Source: Curtobacterium sp. MCBD17_035 (GTDB taxonomy: Bacteria; Actinomycetota; Actinomycetes; Actinomycetales; Microbacteriaceae). Taken from it: a DNA stretch of 64,000 nt. A program made the position numbers and the translations under genes. Where the stretch lies: the NCBI RefSeq assembly GCF_003234815.2, contig NZ_CP126279.1, forward strand, positions 1,550,001 to 1,614,000. The letters run 5' to 3'. Every line of letters starts with the position of its first letter. Position 1 is the first letter of the stretch. The notes beneath the pieces are model-generated. The model was not told where the DNA came from. It did not search any database and was given only the letters and a program-made list of their open reading frames with translations. This document shows positions 63,798 through 64,000 of the stretch, piece by piece.

Positions 63798-64000
63798 CGC
63801 TCGTCCCCGGCGGACGCACCCCGCTGCGTCCGCTCGTCCTCGCGCCCGGCGTCGGCCGGGAGGCCCGGAGCAGCCGAGCCCGCGCGGTCCGGGTCGCACG
63901 CATCGCCGTCCTGGTCTTCCTCGGTCTCGCAGCGGTCGTCGGCTTCCTCATGCTCACCGCTGGCGGCGCGCACGCCGCCGGCGTGGTCGGGCCGACCGCA
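63794..64000 (+). CDS. fliP: Flagellar biosynthetic protein FliP, N-terminal part
   Basis: First 69 codons only; the frame is open to the window end. After a basic, Pro-containing N-terminus a long hydrophobic segment (RIAVLVFLGLAAVVGFLMLT) ends with an AHAA-like cleavage site, matching the signal sequence usual for FliP. Assignment rests on this and on its place after fliO (ATGA overlap); the core domain is outside the window. Confidence 0.75.
   Translation, partial: MTLVPGGRTPLRPLVLAPGVGREARSSRARAVRVARIAVLVFLGLAAVVGFLMLTAGGAHAAGVVGPTA

Overview
The window is high-GC (roughly 70%) actinobacterial chromosome with long G/C-ending ORFs on both strands, GTG and occasional TTG starts, many 1-11 bp gene overlaps and DUF families typical of Microbacteriaceae (DUF3000, DUF3071/SepH, DUF3093, DUF3159, DUF3710, DUF4193). 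Gene content and order fit a motile member of Microbacteriaceae such as Curtobacterium. That genus is inferred from recall of the families and was not checked by search. I saw no tRNA, rRNA, insertion sequence, integrase or CRISPR array.

Positions 1-30221 are mostly housekeeping. They run: the 3' part of parE convergent with parC; a phosphodiesterase-like gene and sepH; DUF4193; DUF3093; dut-DUF3710-DUF3159; aconitase; dxs; a fadA/fadB-type beta-oxidation pair; RNase D-DUF3000; a rhodanese-sufE pair divergent from zapE; an ammonium transporter behind a GlnR-type operator; a Tyr phosphatase; a stress-like group (acidic hydrophilic protein, aldo-keto reductase, SDR, ChaB); fabH; and an EcsC-like gene. 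Several inverted repeats look like intrinsic terminators.

Positions 30836-49776 and 59236-64000 are one flagellar cluster. On the minus strand are flgN-flgK-flgL-fliW. On the plus strand are fliA, fliC, fliD-fliS-fliT-like, flgB-flgC-fliE-fliF-fliG-fliH-fliI-fliJ-(NlpC/P60)-fliK, flgD, flgE, then flbD-motA-motB and fliM-fliN-fliO-fliP (cut by the window end). Six matches to one promoter pattern, CTAAC-n15/16-RCCGATA, stand in front of flgN, fliC, flgB, flgD, flbD and fliM. They look like the sites read by the FliA sigma factor encoded at 34349. An NlpC/P60 peptidase with no Sec signal sits between fliJ and fliK and is the best candidate for the wall-cutting enzyme of this flagellum.

Between flgE and flbD lies about 9.5 kb of unrelated genes (49792-59138): marR; an ECF sigma factor with a CU044_5270-type partner and a 42-codon coupled ORF; a VOC protein; and a minus-strand run of a carboxylate-amine ligase, a TauE/SafE permease, a GH43-like hydrolase, two Gfo/Idh/MocA dehydrogenases, a TetR regulator whose start lies in a 22-bp palindrome, and a small membrane protein. 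It begins right after a 21-bp terminator stem, so it looks like cargo inserted into, or retained within, the motility locus.
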